The translations under genes and the position numbers were made by a program. A stretch of 64,000 nt of DNA from Eubacterium sp. (GTDB lineage: Bacteria; Bacillota; Clostridia; Lachnospirales; Lachnospiraceae), in contig JAFUVQ010000042.1 of the NCBI GenBank assembly GCA_017477505.1, forward strand, positions 1 to 64,000. Reading direction: 5' to 3'. Of the stretch, positions 16,289 through 25,898 are shown in pieces. How positions within the stretch are numbered: the first letter of the stretch is position 1; every line of letters begins with the position of its first letter. Below the pieces are notes generated by a model. It worked only from the letters and a program-made list of their open reading frames with translations. It was not told the origin of the DNA and made no database searches.

Positions 16289-18445
16289 GTGCTTAGATTT
16301 AAACGCTTAAAAAAGATGGTATTCTTTTCCATTATAGTGTCTTTGATATTATCCGTTTTATTTCCTCTCGCTTCATTTGCAAAGGAAGATGTAGAAGAGG
16401 AGAAGAAGGTTGTAAGAGTCGGATGGCATGAGCCACCGTACTTCATTACAGATGAAAATGGCAGAAAATCTGGTTATTCCTATGAATATCAGCGTAAAGT
16501 CGCGGCTTATACAGGCTGGGAGTATGAATACGTTGAGGGTACATGGCATGACCTTATGGAAAAGCTCAAAAAAGGTGAAATTGACCTGATGAGCGATGTT
16601 TCCTACAAAGAAGAACGTGCCAAAGATATACTCTATACTTCGATTCCTATGGGTACTGAGGTTTATTATATTTATGTTTCTCCTGAAAACAAGGAGATTT
16701 CTGCTGATAACCTTTCTTCATTAAATGGAAAGAAGATAGGCGTTACTACGGGTAGTATTCAGAAGGATTTTCTCGTAGACTGGATGAAGGTTCATCAGAT
16801 AGAAGCTGATGTTATAGAGTATAACTGTACGGGAGATGAAGGCCTTGCAATGCTTGACTCTGAGATAGATGCTTTTGCTACCATGGATGTTTACGGTACT
16901 CCTGAGACAGCAGTACCGGTTTCTAAGATCGGTTCTTCTGATTTCTATTTTGCTGTTAACAAAAACAGGCCTGACCTGCTTTCTGAACTTGATGCTGCTT
17001 TAAACAGTATTCAGGATGAAAATAAATATTATGATCAGCTTCTCCATGATAAATATCTCAAAAGCTCGGAGACAAATAAATTCCTTAGTAATTCCGAAAT
17101 TATTTGGTTATCTAACCATGGAAAGATACGCATTGGATATCAGGATGATTATCTTGCTTTTTGTGCTGCCGACCCCGAGACAGGTGAGCTTACAGGCGCA
17201 TTAAAGGATTATCTGGACTTAGCAGCCGCTTCATTTGAAAATGCCAGAATTGATTTCGAAGCTGTTTCTTATCCGACTTCCGGCGCAGCCATTGAAGCTC
17301 TTAGAAAAGGAGAAGTTGACTGTGTATTCCCTGCAAATCTTACTGCTTTTGACGCTGAGAATCTTGGCCTTGTAATGTCTCCGACCATAATACGTTCTGA
17401 GATGGATGCTGTAGTTCGTGAATCGGATCAAAAAAAATTCTCTCATAAAAATGATATTATTGCTGCTGTAAATGAGGGAAATACCAACTATGATCTTTTT
17501 CTTGATGAAAACTTCCCGGCATGGCAGAAGTCTTTTTTTCCGAATACTTCTGCAGGTTTAAATGCTGTTGCTGAAGGAAAGGTTGATTGTGTTGTTATAA
17601 GTGGATACAGATACAGCAATATTTCCAAACAATGTGAGAAACTTCATCTCACAACTGTATATACAGGGGTGGATATGGATTACAGCATAGCGCTTCGTGC
17701 AGGAGACACCGAGCTTTATTCCATAGTTGCAAAATTTACCGGTAATATTCCGAGCGCAACAATCCATACAGCCCTTACTTATTATTCGACAGAGGATGTC
17801 AAAACCAGCTTTGGTGATATAATCAAACGATACTTATTCGTTATTTTGGTTTCAATATCAATCATTCTTTTTGTTATTCTGATTCTTTTATTTGGAAGCA
17901 TTTCAGCACAGAAGAAACTCAGAGAAGAAGAAAAAATGCTGAAGGTTTTGAATAAACGGGTCTTTGTTGATGCCCTTACTTCTGTACGTAACAAGGGAGC
18001 ATACAATGAGTATATACAGAAAATTCAAGAAAAGCTGGAAAATGGTGAGGATTTAAATTTTGCAATAGCAATGTTTGATTGTAATGACCTTAAGTCAATC
18101 AATGATAAATATGGTCACGATAAAGGTGATATATATTTAAAAAAAGCATGTCAGCTCATATGCAAAGTTTTTGAGCACAGCCCTGTATTCCGTATAGGCG
18201 GTGATGAATTTGTGGTTGTACTCCTTAATGAAGATTTTGAAAAAAGAGAAGAACTTGTTAAATGCTTTGAAACCAGAAGACTGGAAATGTGCCAAGCAGC
18301 TAAACATAAATGGGAAGAGGTTCATATGGCGTTCGGTCTGGCTGATTATGATTCTGTACTTGATAAATCTGCCAATGAAACAGCACATCGTGCTGACAAA
18401 AAAATGTACGATAATAAACGCCTTATAAAGTCTAAGAATGAATAA
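16289..18445 (+). CDS. Membrane diguanylate cyclase with two extracellular solute-binding sensor domains
   Basis: Sensory enzyme expected to make c-di-GMP from two GTP. Residues 1-31 are a signal/anchor segment. Two tandem family-3 periplasmic-binding-protein folds follow, at about 40-265 (beginning VRVGWHEPPYFITDENG) and 275-505 (beginning IRIGYQDDYLAFCAADPETG). A membrane segment lies at about 515-540 and a GGDEF domain at the C-terminus. The active-site motif GGDEF is intact at 637-641 and there is no RxxD inhibitory site before it. The start is GTG at 16289 behind a weak AGGG; the alternative ATG ten codons later would trim the basic N-terminus. Likely ligands are amino acids or other small solutes (family inference). 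It overlaps the next gene by 8 bases. Confidence 0.9.
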   Translation: MLRFKRLKKMVFFSIIVSLILSVLFPLASFAKEDVEEEKKVVRVGWHEPPYFITDENGRKSGYSYEYQRKVAAYTGWEYEYVEGTWHDLMEKLKKGEIDLMSDVSYKEERAKDILYTSIPMGTEVYYIYVSPENKEISADNLSSLNGKKIGVTTGSIQKDFLVDWMKVHQIEADVIEYNCTGDEGLAMLDSEIDAFATMDVYGTPETAVPVSKIGSSDFYFAVNKNRPDLLSELDAALNSIQDENKYYDQLLHDKYLKSSETNKFLSNSEIIWLSNHGKIRIGYQDDYLAFCAADPETGELTGALKDYLDLAAASFENARIDFEAVSYPTSGAAIEALRKGEVDCVFPANLTAFDAENLGLVMSPTIIRSEMDAVVRESDQKKFSHKNDIIAAVNEGNTNYDLFLDENFPAWQKSFFPNTSAGLNAVAEGKVDCVVISGYRYSNISKQCEKLHLTTVYTGVDMDYSIALRAGDTELYSIVAKFTGNIPSATIHTALTYYSTEDVKTSFGDIIKRYLFVILVSISIILFVILILLFGSISAQKKLREEEKMLKVLNKRVFVDALTSVRNKGAYNEYIQKIQEKLENGEDLNFAIAMFDCNDLKSINDKYGHDKGDIYLKKACQLICKVFEHSPVFRIGGDEFVVVLLNEDFEKREELVKCFETRRLEMCQAAKHKWEEVHMAFGLADYDSVLDKSANETAHRADKKMYDNKRLIKSKNE

Positions 18446-19331
18446 TAATGCTATGGACAAAAAGAAGAGTAATATTTTTGACAGAATAAATATCTTATTA
18501 AGAGTCCCGGTGGTAGTTTTAGCATCTTTTATTTTTGCGCTCAACATTAAAACCTTCGTCCATACAGCGGGGTTGATTCCGGGCGGTGCATCGGGACTCA
18601 CACTTCTTATTCAGGAAATCTTTCTTCATTTTTTTAATCTTAAGGTTCCGTATACTCTTGTAAATATACTTATCAATGCGATACCTGTTTATATAGGCTT
18701 TAAGTTTATCGGAAAGAAATTCACAGCACTTTCATGTCTTGTTATAATTCTTTCAAGTATTCTTACTGATTTTATTCCTTCTTATACTATCACTAAGGAT
18801 ATTCTCCTTATATGCATATTTGGAGGAATCATCAATGGTGTTGCGATAAGTATGTGCCTTATGGCAGATGCTACCAGCGGCGGAACGGACTTCATATCCA
18901 TCTATCTATCTGAAAAAAACGGAATTGACTCATTCAATGTGATACTGTTAATAAATGCCTTTATACTTGTTATAGCAGGAGCTCTTTTCTCCTGGGATAA
19001 AGCTCTTTATTCTATCATTTTCCAGTATTGTTCAACTATGACTATACATGTTCTGTATCGTAAATATCAGCAGACAACTCTATTTATCATCACGAAAGAA
19101 CCGGATAAGATATGTGAGTTGATCTTCAGCCTTACTCATCACGGGGCCACAGTAATAGATGGCGAGGGTTCTTATGAACATGACGAAAGAAAAATAATCT
19201 ATTCTATAGTATCAAGTCATGAAGCCAACAGAGTAGTGGGTGCAGTAAGGAATGTCGATCCGGATGTTTTTATAAATGTACTTAAGACGGAACGTGTAAG
19301 CGGAAAATTCTATCGTGTTCCAAAAGATTAG
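18438..19331 (+). CDS. YitT family membrane protein with C-terminal DUF2179
   Basis: A 297-residue protein with five or six hydrophobic segments containing the YitT motif IPGGASGLTLLI and the block MADATSGGTDFISIYLS. A soluble C-terminal domain of DUF2179 type starts at about 205 (LFIITKEPDKI). Function is not established for the family. The ATG at 18438 lies inside the end of the GGDEF gene, implying translational coupling; an ATG five codons later is also possible, and neither has a strong RBS. The related but distinct YczE-like gene nearby is broken. Confidence 0.88.
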   Translation: MNNNAMDKKKSNIFDRINILLRVPVVVLASFIFALNIKTFVHTAGLIPGGASGLTLLIQEIFLHFFNLKVPYTLVNILINAIPVYIGFKFIGKKFTALSCLVIILSSILTDFIPSYTITKDILLICIFGGIINGVAISMCLMADATSGGTDFISIYLSEKNGIDSFNVILLINAFILVIAGALFSWDKALYSIIFQYCSTMTIHVLYRKYQQTTLFIITKEPDKICELIFSLTHHGATVIDGEGSYEHDERKIIYSIVSSHEANRVVGAVRNVDPDVFINVLKTERVSGKFYRVPKD

Positions 19332-19336
19332 GATTA

Positions 19337-19365
19337 TTGAAACGACAGAATAATTGTGTTATATT
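19337..19365 (+). promoter_or_regulatory. Probable promoter of cmk
   Basis: TTGAAA (19337-19342), 17-base spacer, TATATT (19360-19365), just after the stop of the YitT gene. Confidence 0.5.
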
Positions 19366-19430
19366 ATAGACTCGGGCGGCACAAAAAAACGTTCGTATAC
19401 TTTTAAATATTTGATATTACGGGGGCAGTT

Positions 19431-20090
19431 ATGAATATAGCTATCGATGGTCCTGCAGGAGCAGGAAAAAGTACAATTGCAAGACTTGCAGCTAAAGAAC
19501 TTGGTTTCATTTATGTAGATACAGGAGCTATGTATAGGGCTATCGCTCTTTATCTTCTTGATTCAAAGACGGATATAGAGAATATTGACGCAGTTAAACA
19601 GGCTCTTGATAACATAAATATTAATATTGTTTATGACAAGGGCGTTCAACATGTTTTCCTGAATCTTCAGGATGTTTCAGCTGAGATAAGAAGTGAGAAG
19701 GTCGGAAATATGGCTTCCAGGTCATCCGCCATCAAAGAGGTACGAGAAAAACTTCTTTCCCTTCAACGTGACATTGCTGAGAAAAATGATGTCATCATGG
19801 ACGGCCGAGATATAGGAACTAACATTCTTCCGAATGCAGAACTGAAGATTTATCTTACGGCCTCAGCTGACGTAAGAGCAAAGAGAAGATTTGACGAGCT
19901 TAAGAATGCCGGTGAATGGCCTGATTTCGAAAAGATTAAAGCTGATATCATTAATCGTGATGAGCAGGATATGTCCAGAGAAATCGCTCCTCTCAGGCAG
20001 GCAGATGATGCAGTTCTGGTAGATAGTTCCGATATGAGTATAAGTGAAGTTGTTGACAGTATAGTTGCTCTTGCAAATGAGAGAAGATAA
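19431..20090 (+). CDS. cmk: Cytidylate kinase
   Basis: Phosphorylates CMP and dCMP with ATP. The P-loop GPAGAGKST is near residue 7, followed by the family motif GFIYVDTGAMYRA. The substrate block DGRDIGTNILPNA and the lid RxxDxxR-like NRDEQDMSREIAPLR are present. Length of 219 is normal. RBS is GGGGG. It overlaps the start of ispH-S1 by one base, the conserved Clostridia order cmk-ispH-rpsA. Confidence 0.96.
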   Translation: MNIAIDGPAGAGKSTIARLAAKELGFIYVDTGAMYRAIALYLLDSKTDIENIDAVKQALDNININIVYDKGVQHVFLNLQDVSAEIRSEKVGNMASRSSAIKEVREKLLSLQRDIAEKNDVIMDGRDIGTNILPNAELKIYLTASADVRAKRRFDELKNAGEWPDFEKIKADIINRDEQDMSREIAPLRQADDAVLVDSSDMSISEVVDSIVALANERR

Positions 20091-22117
20091 TGGAAGTTAT
20101 TGTTGCAAAAAAAGCAGGATTTTGTTTCGGAGTGGAAAAAGCAGTAAGTACTGCTTTTTCTTCGTGTGAAGAATATAAAGCTAAAGGTATCCCGGTTTAT
20201 ACATACGGACAGATCATTCACAACGAGGAAGTCATAAAAAGGCTTGAGAATTCGGGTGTCGGGATGCTGGAATCTCTGGATGAACTGGAAAATATATCTG
20301 AATGTGCAGTTATAATCAGATCCCATGGAGTATCGCGTGCTGAAATGGAAAGGATTACCGCCAGCGGAAATATTGTTATAGATACTACATGTCCATTTGT
20401 TTCTCATATTCACAAAATAGTTGATGAAAAGAGCAGTGACGGCGGTATTATAATCATAATCGGTAGCCATAATCATCCGGAAGTAGAAGGTACCAAAGGG
20501 TGGTGTAACAGCGAACCATATATCATTTCCGATGAATCTGAAATAGAAAATCTTCCCGATTTTGGAGATAAAAGTATAACTGTAGTGGGACAAACTACAT
20601 TTAGTCTTCAAAAATTTCAATATTTAGTTGAATTATTGCAAAAAAAATATTATAATGTCAATGTTTGTAAAACTATCTGTAATGCTACTGAGGAGAGACA
20701 GCAGGAAACGGCTGATCTGGCTAAAACCGTTGATGCTATGATTGTAATCGGTGGCAGGAATAGTTCAAACACACAAAAATTATACGATATAAGCAGATCA
20801 ATTTGTAAAAATACTTACTATATACAGACACTTGTAGACTTGGAAGAGACTTCGTTCGAATCCTTTCGTAGGGTAGGTATTACTGCTGGGGCATCTACCC
20901 CGAACTATATTATCAAGGAGGTTTTGACGCGAATGTCAGAGATGAGTTTTGAGGAAATGTTAAATAGCCAGGAGGAGGTTCAGATCAGAACCGGCAGCAG
21001 AGTAGAAGGTACTGTTGTCAGTGTTAAGCCTGATGAGATTATCGTGGATATCCACTATAAGTCAGAAGGTGTTATCACTAGAAATGAATTTTCAAGCCAG
21101 CCAAATCTTGATCTTACAACAGTTGTAAATGTAGGTGATCCTATATCAGCTAAGGTAATCAAGACAAATGATGGAGAAGGTCAGGTTCTTCTTTCAACAA
21201 AGCGTATTGAGGCTGAAAAGGCTTACACAAAGCTTGAAGAAGCTTTCAACAGTGGAGAGATTCTTTCAGGAAAGGTAGTACAGGTTCTGTCAGGTGGTCT
21301 TGCAGTACAGGTTGATGCATGTAGAGTATTTATCCCGGCAAGTCTTGTATCAGATAATTTCGAGAGAAATCTTGATAAGTATCTTGATCAGGAAGTAGAG
21401 TTTAAGCTTATCGAATGTGATACTACAGGTAGAAAGAAGAGAATCATAGGCGATAGAAAGCAGATTATCTCAAAGAAGAAGGCTGAGGCAGCAGAAGAGC
21501 TCTTCAGCAGAATAGAAGTAGGTCAGGTTGTTGAAGGTACTGTAAAGAACGTTACAGACTTTGGTGCTTTCATAGATCTCGGCGGAGCAGACGGACTCCT
21601 TCACATTTCAGAGATGTCATGGGGAAGAGTTGAAAGCCCTAAGAAGATATTCAAGGTTGGTGAGACAGTAAGATGTTTCATCAAGGATATCAATGGTGAG
21701 AAGATTGCTCTTTCACTTAAGTTTGAGGATCAGAATCCATGGCTTAAGGCTGAAGAGAAGTATGTTAAGGGTTCAGTTGTTACAGGTAAGATTGCCAGAA
21801 TGACAGATTTCGGAGCATTCGTAGTTCTTGAGCCTGGTATCGATGCACTCCTTCATGTATCTCAGATTTCAAATGAAAGAGTTGAGAAGCCATCAGATGT
21901 TTATAAGATCGGCGATACTGTAACAGCAAAGGTTGTTGACTTCAAGGCAGCTGATAAGAAGATCAGCCTTTCAGTAAGAGCACTTCAGAATGATACTGAA
22001 GAAGATGCTGCAGAAGAAGCAGCTCCTGAGGCAGTTGAAGAGGAAGCTCCTGCAGTAGAAGAAGCAGCTGAAGAAGTTACAGAAGAAGCTCCTGCAGAGG
22101 AGACTGTTGAGGAATAA
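20090..22117 (+). CDS. ispH: IspH (HMBPP reductase) fused to ribosomal protein S1 domains
   Basis: A two-function fusion known in Clostridia. Residues 1 to about 283 are IspH, the 4Fe-4S enzyme of the last MEP-pathway step. It carries KAGFCFGVEKA, TCPFVSHIHK and a third conserved Cys (VCKTICNAT), giving the three cluster cysteines, plus TAGASTPNYIIKEV. From about 300, four S1 RNA-binding repeats follow (for example GTVVSVKPDEIIVDIHYKSEG and GTVKNVTDFGAFIDLGG). The acidic Glu/Ala tail is unstructured. Codon use shifts in the S1 half to that of highly expressed genes. The S1 part would supply mRNA binding in translation. Length is 675. Confidence 0.95.
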   Translation: MEVIVAKKAGFCFGVEKAVSTAFSSCEEYKAKGIPVYTYGQIIHNEEVIKRLENSGVGMLESLDELENISECAVIIRSHGVSRAEMERITASGNIVIDTTCPFVSHIHKIVDEKSSDGGIIIIIGSHNHPEVEGTKGWCNSEPYIISDESEIENLPDFGDKSITVVGQTTFSLQKFQYLVELLQKKYYNVNVCKTICNATEERQQETADLAKTVDAMIVIGGRNSSNTQKLYDISRSICKNTYYIQTLVDLEETSFESFRRVGITAGASTPNYIIKEVLTRMSEMSFEEMLNSQEEVQIRTGSRVEGTVVSVKPDEIIVDIHYKSEGVITRNEFSSQPNLDLTTVVNVGDPISAKVIKTNDGEGQVLLSTKRIEAEKAYTKLEEAFNSGEILSGKVVQVLSGGLAVQVDACRVFIPASLVSDNFERNLDKYLDQEVEFKLIECDTTGRKKRIIGDRKQIISKKKAEAAEELFSRIEVGQVVEGTVKNVTDFGAFIDLGGADGLLHISEMSWGRVESPKKIFKVGETVRCFIKDINGEKIALSLKFEDQNPWLKAEEKYVKGSVVTGKIARMTDFGAFVVLEPGIDALLHVSQISNERVEKPSDVYKIGDTVTAKVVDFKAADKKISLSVRALQNDTEEDAAEEAAPEAVEEEAPAVEEAAEEVTEEAPAEETVEE

Positions 22118-22122
22118 TATTC

Positions 22123-22896
22123 ATGCCTGATACATACGAATCATTTAAACGTGAATTCCTCAGATTATCAGGTCTTGATCTTAACTCATATAACGAAAAA
22201 CAAATGAAAAGACGCATCGATGCTTTTATCGACAGGTCTGATTATAATAGTTATTATGATTTTATTAAAGGAATGAGACAGGACCTGAGCCTGTTTCATT
22301 CCTTTATTTCTTATCTGACTATAAATGTATCGTCTTTTTTCAGGAATCCGGAACAGTGGAAGGTTTTTGAGGAGTTGATCATACCCAGATTGAAGAGCAA
22401 AAGAAAAACTGTTCATCTGTGGAGTGCAGCCTGCTCCAGAGGAGAAGAAGCATATTCTCTGGCTATGAGTCTTACAGGAAATGCATTTCCGTCAAAATAT
22501 GATATTTTGGCTACTGATTTTGATGAAACAGTTCTTTCCGATGCAAAAAATGCCATTTATACAGAATCGGATATAAAAACTATTCCTGAGAATTTCAAGA
22601 ATAAATATGTATTTGAAAGAGATGGTAAATATATGCTCCGCGGGAGTATAACCGGAAATGTCACTTTCAAAAGACATGATCTTCTTTCAAAGATATATCC
22701 TACAGGCTTTGATTTCATTGCCTGCAGAAATGTTACTATTTATTTTACAGATGATGCCAAGGATTATATTTATAAGAAGCTGAGTGACTCGCTTGTTAAA
22801 GATGGAGTGCTTTTTATAGGTAGTACAGAGCAGATAAAACACCCGGAAAATTATGGTTTTGAGCGCTTAAAATCATTTTTCTATGTAAAAGTGTAG
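22123..22896 (+). CDS. cheR: CheR-type chemoreceptor methyltransferase
   Basis: S-adenosylmethionine-dependent glutamate methyltransferase of chemotaxis receptors. An N-terminal helical domain precedes the catalytic domain. Visible motifs are TINVSSFFRNPEQW, the SAM loop SAACSRGEEAYSLAM, LATDFDETVLSDA and FIACRNVTIYF. Length of 257 is typical. It begins 6 bases after the ispH-S1 stop with no good RBS, so coupling is likely. No other che gene is near. Confidence 0.93.
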   Translation: MPDTYESFKREFLRLSGLDLNSYNEKQMKRRIDAFIDRSDYNSYYDFIKGMRQDLSLFHSFISYLTINVSSFFRNPEQWKVFEELIIPRLKSKRKTVHLWSAACSRGEEAYSLAMSLTGNAFPSKYDILATDFDETVLSDAKNAIYTESDIKTIPENFKNKYVFERDGKYMLRGSITGNVTFKRHDLLSKIYPTGFDFIACRNVTIYFTDDAKDYIYKKLSDSLVKDGVLFIGSTEQIKHPENYGFERLKSFFYVKV

Positions 22897-22904
22897 AAAC
22901 TTAC

Positions 22905-22932
22905 TTGACAAGTATCGTTTCTATGATATAAT
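22905..22932 (+). promoter_or_regulatory. Consensus promoter of rpsU
   Basis: Perfect TTGACA (22905-22910), 16-base spacer and perfect TATAAT (22927-22932), as expected for a ribosomal protein gene. Confidence 0.92.
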
Positions 22933-22984
22933 TAGTCAGTGCTAATTCACAGATTCCATGACCGGAGGGAGGTTTGGGTAGTAG

Positions 22985-23161
22985 ATGTCAAGCGTTGTTG
23001 TAAAAGAGAACGAGACTTTAGATTCTGCACTTCGCAGATTCAAGAGAAATTGCGCTAAAGCAGGTATACAGCAGGAGATCCGCAAGAGAGAGCATTACGA
23101 GAAGCCATCTGTAAAGCGTAAGAAGAAGTCAGAAGCTGCTAGAAAGCGTAAATTCAAATAA
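22985..23161 (+). CDS. rpsU: 30S ribosomal protein S21
   Basis: A 58-residue basic protein reading [19 protein letters not shown] at the start and ending in a Lys/Arg-rich segment ([10 protein letters not shown]), the normal S21 pattern. S21 helps mRNA base-pair with the 16S anti-Shine-Dalgarno. The RBS region GGAGGGAGG (about 22965-22973) is strong. It forms its own transcription unit between a consensus promoter and a terminator. Confidence 0.97.
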   Translation: MSSVVVKENETLDSALRRFKRNCAKAGIQQEIRKREHYEKPSVKRKKKSEAARKRKFK

Positions 23162-23170
23162 ATCTATTAC

Positions 23171-23203
23171 AGAAACCTTCTGATCAGGAAGGTTTCTTTT
23201 TTT
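23171..23203 (+). terminator. Terminator after rpsU
   Basis: AGAAACCTTC (23171-23180) pairs with GAAGGTTTCT (23188-23197), followed by a run of seven T. The phoH RBS begins right after it. Confidence 0.93.
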
Positions 23204-23218
23204 GGAGAAAAGTTTTTT

Positions 23219-24217
23219 ATGAATAAAGCTCTAACTATAGAAAACAGCTTAATGCAGCAGGTTTTCGGCGAATATGATGTAAACATCAAAAAGATTTCAA
23301 GAACCTTTGATGTGGATTATGTTATCCGACATGATGAACTGATTCTTTCCGGGAACGAGAGTAATGTGGCAAAAGCTGAAAGATGCATTGAGGGAATAAT
23401 GGATACTATAAGTAATGGCGCACCGGTTACTGAACAGGCTGTCAATTATATAATAGGTCTTACGGAGGCTGAAAGTCAGGACAGAATTTCCGATCTTGGA
23501 AATGATATCATCTGCCATACTATTCAGGGTAAGCCTATAGTTGCGAAAACCTTCGGACAGAAATCATATGTTGAAGCCATTGATAAGAAGATGATAGTAT
23601 TCGGAATCGGTCCTGCCGGAACAGGCAAGACTTATCTGGCCATGGCAAAAGCCATAACAGCATTTAAAAGAAATGAAGTTAACAGGATAATTCTTACAAG
23701 ACCTGCTATTGAAGCAGGAGAGAAGCTGGGTTTTCTTCCCGGTGATATGCAGAGCAAGGTAGATCCTTATCTCAGACCTTTATATGATGCTCTGTATGAG
23801 ATAATGGGTTCAGAACAGTTTCTTAAGAATATGGAAAAAGGCCTTATCGAAGTCGCACCACTTGCTTATATGAGAGGACGTACACTTGATAATGCATTTA
23901 TAGTTCTTGATGAGGCTCAGAATACTACTCCTGCACAGATGAAAATGTTTCTAACCCGTATAGGCTTCGGGTCCAAGGCTATAATAACCGGTGACCGTTC
24001 TCAGAAGGATCTTCCGAAAGGTACCAAATCAGGCCTTGATAATGCACTGACCGTTCTTAAGAATATTGATGATATAGGCATTTGTGAACTTACGAGTAAA
24101 GATGTTGTAAGACATCCTCTGGTTCAGAAAATAGTAGAAGCCTATGACAGTTATGAAAAGAAAAACGGACGTCGTGAGGCCAGGTTTGAAACAAAATCAC
24201 GCAGGAAGTTGAATTAA
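23219..24217 (+). CDS. phoH: PhoH family ATPase
   Basis: Cytoplasmic P-loop ATPase linked to RNA metabolism. An N-terminal KH-like segment (residues about 1-65) is followed by the PhoH core, with Walker A GPAGTGKT near residue 131, TRPAIEAGEKLGFLPGD, Walker B FIVLDEAQNTTPAQMKMFLTR and the sensor block ITGDRSQKDLP. Length of 332 is normal. It stands immediately upstream of ybeY, the usual order. Confidence 0.95.
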   Translation: MNKALTIENSLMQQVFGEYDVNIKKISRTFDVDYVIRHDELILSGNESNVAKAERCIEGIMDTISNGAPVTEQAVNYIIGLTEAESQDRISDLGNDIICHTIQGKPIVAKTFGQKSYVEAIDKKMIVFGIGPAGTGKTYLAMAKAITAFKRNEVNRIILTRPAIEAGEKLGFLPGDMQSKVDPYLRPLYDALYEIMGSEQFLKNMEKGLIEVAPLAYMRGRTLDNAFIVLDEAQNTTPAQMKMFLTRIGFGSKAIITGDRSQKDLPKGTKSGLDNALTVLKNIDDIGICELTSKDVVRHPLVQKIVEAYDSYEKKNGRREARFETKSRRKLN

Positions 24218-24237
24218 TACTGTTTTTATTGTAAAAT
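24209..24237 (+). promoter_or_regulatory. Possible promoter of ybeY
   Basis: TTGAAT (24209-24214), 17-base spacer, TAAAAT (24232-24237). The -35 overlaps the end of phoH, so ybeY may have both read-through and its own start. Confidence 0.5.
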
Positions 24238-24276
24238 AGTAAGCTGTATTTCATATGTATATGATGGAGTAAACAA

Positions 24277-24780
24277 ATGACTATATATGTTGAAACGGAA
24301 ACTGAAAATGTTCCTGATGAATATATAAGCATTTCAAAAGATATAGCTGAGTTTTCAGCAGATTATCTTGAATGCCCATATGAATGTGAGCTTGAAATCA
24401 TCTTTACTGATGATGCGGGAATCAGAGAGCTGAACAGAGAGCACAGAGGTCTGGATAAACCGACGGATGTTCTTTCATTTCCTATGCAGGATTATCCTGC
24501 TCCATGTGACTTCAGTCTTGTGGAGGAAAGTATCAGCGATTCATTTAATTCCGAAACAGGTGAGATGCTTCTGGGCAGTATAGTTATCTCGGTTGAGAGA
24601 GCCAGGGCACAGGCAGAAGAATATGGACATAGTATAAAGAGAGAAATTGCTTTTCTTACAGCACACAGTATGCTTCATCTTTTCGGTTACGACCATGAAA
24701 CTGATGAAGAGCGTATAGTGATGGAAGAAATACAGGAAAAGATTTTAAATGAGAAAGGAATAACCAGAGATTATGTTTAA
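24277..24780 (+). CDS. ybeY: YbeY endoribonuclease / rRNA maturation factor
   Basis: Zn-dependent single-strand endoribonuclease acting in 16S rRNA 3' maturation and ribosome quality control. The metal motif HSMLHLFGYDHETDEE (H-x3-H-x5-H) is intact near residue 130, with the upstream family block LNREHRGLDKPTDVLSFPM. Length of 167 is normal. It follows phoH and overlaps the next gene by 8 bases. Confidence 0.96.
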   Translation: MTIYVETETENVPDEYISISKDIAEFSADYLECPYECELEIIFTDDAGIRELNREHRGLDKPTDVLSFPMQDYPAPCDFSLVEESISDSFNSETGEMLLGSIVISVERARAQAEEYGHSIKREIAFLTAHSMLHLFGYDHETDEERIVMEEIQEKILNEKGITRDYV

Positions 24781-25891
24781 GAGAAAACTAGTTGCAGGAA
24801 TTCTTTGTACATGTATGATGGCCACTGCACTTTCAGGATGTGGCAAAAAGGAAGAAGTTACAACAGCAGATACTCAGGGAATATCAGAAAAGGTATATGA
24901 GATAAGTTCAAATACTGATTCAATGGTTGAAACACCTGAGGAAGATGTGACAGTTACTAAGGACGGAATGGTAAGACATGACCTTACAGGAGCATGGATC
25001 ACTCCCGAAGAAGCCGAGAAAAGATATATAGCTATCATGGTTAACAATATCGCGGCAGCTATGCCACAGTCAGGTATAGAGAATGCTGATGTTATCTATG
25101 AAATGCTTGAAGAAGGCGGAATTACACGTCTTATGGTATTCTTCTCCAATTATGAAGACATTCCAAAGATCGGACCTGTAAGAAGTGCAAGAGATTATTA
25201 TCAGATCAAAGCTCTTGAATACAATGCAATTCTTACTCATTGGGGTGCTTCTGTATATGCAGAGGAATACTGGACACAGCATCCTTCAGTAAGCCACGTT
25301 GACCTCAACGGAAAAGACAACCGTTCTGCATTCCGTGTTCAGAGACCGGGATATGCCCTTGAACATACAGGATATACATCAGGAGAGCTTATCAACAAGT
25401 CAATCGAAGCTGACGGTTATGTAACAAAGAAGGAAGACAGTTATACAAGAATGTTTGACTTCAATGATACAGAAAAGGCTCCTGATAATGGCAAGGATGC
25501 CACAAAGATTCATACCAACTATAATGCAAGCAGAACACCTTGGTTTGAGTATGATTCAGAAACAAAGCTGTACAAGAGATTCCAGTACGGAGTACCTCAG
25601 ATTGATGATGAAACCGGCAATCAGCTTACATTCAAGAATGTAATAGTTCAGTTTGCTCCTCATGCATCAAGAGAGGATGATATAGGAAGTATCAATATCG
25701 ATCTTCTTGGTTCAGGCAAAGGTTACTACGCATCTGACGGAAAGATCATCCCTATCAAATGGGAAAAGACTGAATTTTTCGGAGTTACAAAGTTCTATAC
25801 CGAAGATGGTGAGAAGCTTAAACTCAACCCCGGAAAGACATGGGTAACAGTATTCCCTGACACACAGGTCAGCGATATTGTCATAGAGTAA
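24773..25891 (+). CDS. DUF3048 (YerB-like) lipoprotein
   Basis: Exported lipoprotein. A signal peptide with lipobox LSGC places the lipidated Cys at about residue 23. The body matches DUF3048: MVNNIAAAMPQSGIENADV, IPKIGPVRSARDYY and the later GKGYYASDGKIIPIKW. YerB-type proteins have no established biochemical role. Length of 372 is normal. Its ATG overlaps the end of ybeY, so it is probably translated by coupling. Confidence 0.9.
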   Translation: MFKRKLVAGILCTCMMATALSGCGKKEEVTTADTQGISEKVYEISSNTDSMVETPEEDVTVTKDGMVRHDLTGAWITPEEAEKRYIAIMVNNIAAAMPQSGIENADVIYEMLEEGGITRLMVFFSNYEDIPKIGPVRSARDYYQIKALEYNAILTHWGASVYAEEYWTQHPSVSHVDLNGKDNRSAFRVQRPGYALEHTGYTSGELINKSIEADGYVTKKEDSYTRMFDFNDTEKAPDNGKDATKIHTNYNASRTPWFEYDSETKLYKRFQYGVPQIDDETGNQLTFKNVIVQFAPHASREDDIGSINIDLLGSGKGYYASDGKIIPIKWEKTEFFGVTKFYTEDGEKLKLNPGKTWVTVFPDTQVSDIVIE

Positions 25892-25898
25892 TGTATTT

